This document shows positions 6,728 to 8,203 of a stretch of DNA of 8,203 nucleotides, piece after piece. Within the stretch, counting starts at the first letter, position 1. Each line of letters starts with the position of its first letter. Made by a program: the position numbers and the translations under genes. The notes under the pieces are model-generated. The model saw only the letters and a program-made list of their open reading frames with translations. It made no database searches and was not told the DNA's origin. Location: positions 1 through 8,203 of the forward strand of contig JADZFI010000387.1 in assembly GCA_020850025.1 (NCBI GenBank). The letters are read 5' to 3'. Origin of the DNA: Saprospiraceae bacterium (lineage in GTDB: Bacteria > Bacteroidota > Bacteroidia > Chitinophagales > Saprospiraceae).

Positions 6728-8203
6728 CTAAATGGACGGTGCGCACATGGGGATGCCGGTGGCCTCGCTTGCAAATGGGAGTTTTTGCAATGGCAGTTTG
6801 GAAGAGCCTTCTGTGCCCTCCTTGATCAAAAGGTATTGGTTGGGCTCTACATTAGTAAGAACCTGGGTAAGGCCTGTAGCAGGCCAGGTGATGCGGATTT
6901 CATCCACGGTGGTAGCGGCGCCAATGCCTATTTCCCGGCGAAGTGGACTGGAGCCAAAGCTTCCCCCTGAATTTAGCTCGCGGTACACCGTTCTGGCAAC
7001 TCCGTTTTCGGTAAACTTCAGCGTTAGTTTGGCGCCAAAATTAGCGCTCATGGCAAAGGCAGTTTTATTGAGGTTCATTGCCTTGGTGGTATTGGTAAAA
7101 GTACCATCCCCGTTATTGTGGTACAAAACCGGCATTCCGGAACCATCTGAGGGCAGCCCCAGGGCTTCTCTTGCGAAATAGTGCGAATGAGCCTTGTTGA
7201 AATCGTAATTGCAAACAAAAATATCCAGCCAGCCATCATTATCGTAATCGAAAAAGAAGGTTGGAAAACTGGGGTAAAGCTCAGTGGCAAAGCCTGCTTT
7301 GGCGGAAACATCTTCAAATTTGGGCGTTTTGACGGTTTGGGCAGTATTGTGCAACAATACTTTCTTGCCATCCATCGACGAGAGGAAAAGATCAGACCAG
7401 CCGTCGTGATTGAAATCGTTCCAGGCGGAGGCTTGCGTTGGGCACAATGACCACAGCCCGGCTGCAATGGTCACATCCGTGAAGGTACCATCGCCATTGT
7501 TGCGCAACAGAGAATTTGGCTGCTCGCCATAAGGGCCGTTGGTTCCTTGCCAGGCTCCACGTAATACCCAGATGCCCAAATTTCCGTCATTATTGAAATC
7601 GGTCTGCTGAATGTTCAATCCACCCTTGAACTGATTCAGACCGGATGCCTGTGAGCGGTCAGTAAAAGTGCCATCACCATTGTTCAAAAAATAATACATG
7701 ACATCTTCTCCGACATCCCAACCGGAAATGATCAGATCAAGATGCCCGTCGTTGTTGAAATCTTCCACGATACTGCCACCTGAGCGATTGTTGACGCTGA
7801 TTTTCAGGCATCCGGATACATCGGCGAATGGCTTGACCACGAATTCCGATTTTTTCAAGTCGGCCAATAACCACTTTTTGGGCACTTCCCTTGGATATTC
7901 ACCCACCGCCATATAAGCGATATTCAGGAGCCAGACCCCATCAAAATAATTGGGATCATCAGGTGATTCCGTCAAAAAGGCTTGAAAGGTCTCAATAGCC
8001 TTCCTCGCAGGAGACTTGTCTTTATGAATACCCGTTTTCTGCAAGGGGAATATGCAAGCATCTTCGGTGTGGCCATTCACACAATTCTTTCGTTCGGCCA
8101 GTCGCATATAAGCTGTGCCGAACCAATAAAGTGTAGGTATTCTGGCTTTTGGGTTGTCTTTTACCTCCTCCAGAACACTTTCCAAAGTCTTTACAGCCCC
8201 GGA
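6728..8203 (-). CDS. Shortened CRTAC1-like paralogue D with two internal in-frame deletions (5' end beyond window)
   Basis: The frame is open from the right edge (491 codons) and ends in TAG. The first codon in view aligns with residue 108 of C, so about 107 N-terminal residues, including any signal peptide, lie outside. TPR-like helices carry C41-x3-H45-x4-C50-x9-H60 (numbered from the edge). Relative to C, 58 residues are missing at the third/fourth loop, leaving one hybrid loop at D263. Another 111 residues are missing after N-F-G (388-390), removing loops six and seven and the first part of the ASPIC/UnbV domain. Four loops remain (D148, D202, D263, D319). The one at D202 has Gly (210) in place of its last Asp. 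The ASPIC/UnbV remainder (391-463) and the tail I-P-M-C-A-P-S-I are otherwise well kept, and no stop or frameshift is present. It may be a functional mini-propeller, an early pseudogene, or a repeat-collapse assembly error. Confidence 0.88.
   Translation of the reverse strand, partial: SGAVKTLESVLEEVKDNPKARIPTLYWFGTAYMRLAERKNCVNGHTEDACIFPLQKTGIHKDKSPARKAIETFQAFLTESPDDPNYFDGVWLLNIAYMAVGEYPREVPKKWLLADLKKSEFVVKPFADVSGCLKISVNNRSGGSIVEDFNNDGHLDLIISGWDVGEDVMYYFLNNGDGTFTDRSQASGLNQFKGGLNIQQTDFNNDGNLGIWVLRGAWQGTNGPYGEQPNSLLRNNGDGTFTDVTIAAGLWSLCPTQASAWNDFNHDGWSDLFLSSMDGKKVLLHNTAQTVKTPKFEDVSAKAGFATELYPSFPTFFFDYDNDGWLDIFVCNYDFNKAHSHYFAREALGLPSDGSGMPVLYHNNGDGTFTNTTKAMNLNKTAFAMSANFGAKLTLKFTENGVARTVYRELNSGGSFGSSPLRREIGIGAATTVDEIRITWPATGLTQVLTNVEPNQYLLIKEGTEGSSKLPLQKLPFASEATGIPMCAPSI
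7033..7036 (-). other. Junction of the 111-codon deletion in D
   Basis: Here D reads N-F-G-A-K, joining the sixth-loop entry (N-F-G-D in B and C) directly to the I-G-A-K of the ASPIC/UnbV domain. The four bases CGCC sit at the junction. In C the same four bases lie at 4607-4610 and 4940-4943, and in B at 1988-1991 and 2321-2324, exactly 333 bases apart in both. That is the size of the missing segment, which points to a microhomology-type deletion. Confidence 0.75.
7397..7405 (-). other. Junction of the 58-codon deletion in D
   Basis: The plus-strand sequence CCAGCCGTC encodes the D-G-W of a hybrid loop. It is preceded by sequence like the fourth loop (D-L-F-L-S-S-M-D-G) and followed by sequence like the third (W-N-D-F-N). 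In C the nine-base repeat CCAGCCATC occurs at 5307-5315 and 5481-5489, exactly 174 bases apart, matching the lost segment. Recombination or slippage between loop-coding repeats is the likely mechanism. Confidence 0.75.

Larger units (their letters stand above)
1..8203 (-). repeat. Tandem array of four paralogous genes
   Basis: Four same-strand copies of one gene family fill the window: A (<1-1641), B (1683-3989), C (4302-6608) and D (6728->8203). B and C are most alike, and their similarity extends into the upstream leader, so the duplicated unit probably included the 5' region. Within each copy the calcium-loop coding segments form a second level of repetition, with recurring plus-strand words such as CCAGCCATCATT. 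Both edges cut a copy, so the array may be longer. Confidence 0.9.

Noticed and set aside
6732..7181. Long plus-strand open frame opposite gene D, and similar plus-strand frames opposite A, B and C
   Set aside because: They recur opposite the same parts of each paralogue, as expected for the antisense shadow of conserved coding sequence. They show no domains and no start signals.
8183..8185. TTG as the start of gene D
   Set aside because: The frame stays open and homologous to B and C through the last base of the window, so D is cut by the edge and does not start here.

Overview
The window is almost entirely coding and every gene lies on the minus strand. It holds a tandem array of four paralogues. 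Each is an exported protein with an N-terminal TPR-like helical region, then a run of FG-GAP/VCBS-type calcium-loop repeats (a predicted beta-propeller), then an ASPIC/UnbV-type C-terminal domain. This is the CRTAC1-like architecture. In transcription order (high to low coordinates) the genes are D (6728 to beyond the right edge, 5' end missing), C (4302-6608), B (1683-3989) and A (1641 to beyond the left edge, 3' end missing). No RNA genes, insertion sequences, CRISPR arrays or enzymes were seen.

The host is most likely a member of the Bacteroidota. The start codons lack Shine-Dalgarno sequences and B and C have A-rich leaders. GC content is moderate by eye, gene A carries a lipoprotein-type signal peptide, and tandem exported VCBS/ASPIC proteins are common in that phylum. 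No marker gene is present, so this is inference only.

B and C are both exactly 768 residues from the preferred start, align without gaps as far as I can see, and share a conserved 5' leader. Each has seven DxD/NxDG calcium loops, consistent with a seven-bladed propeller. A is more divergent. It has a canonical lipobox, begins 41 bases after the stop of B, and is cut by the left edge as its sixth loop starts. D is shortened by two clean in-frame deletions (58 and 111 codons relative to C) whose ends fall on short direct repeats. D therefore keeps only four loops, one with an Asp-to-Gly change, and only part of the ASPIC/UnbV domain.

The gaps are 119 bases (D to C), 312 bases (C to B, with a probable terminator hairpin just after C) and 41 bases (B to A). 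D-C and B-A could each be co-transcribed. The array looks like a family expanding by tandem duplication and then diversifying by changing propeller blade number. What the proteins bind or do cannot be told from the sequence.
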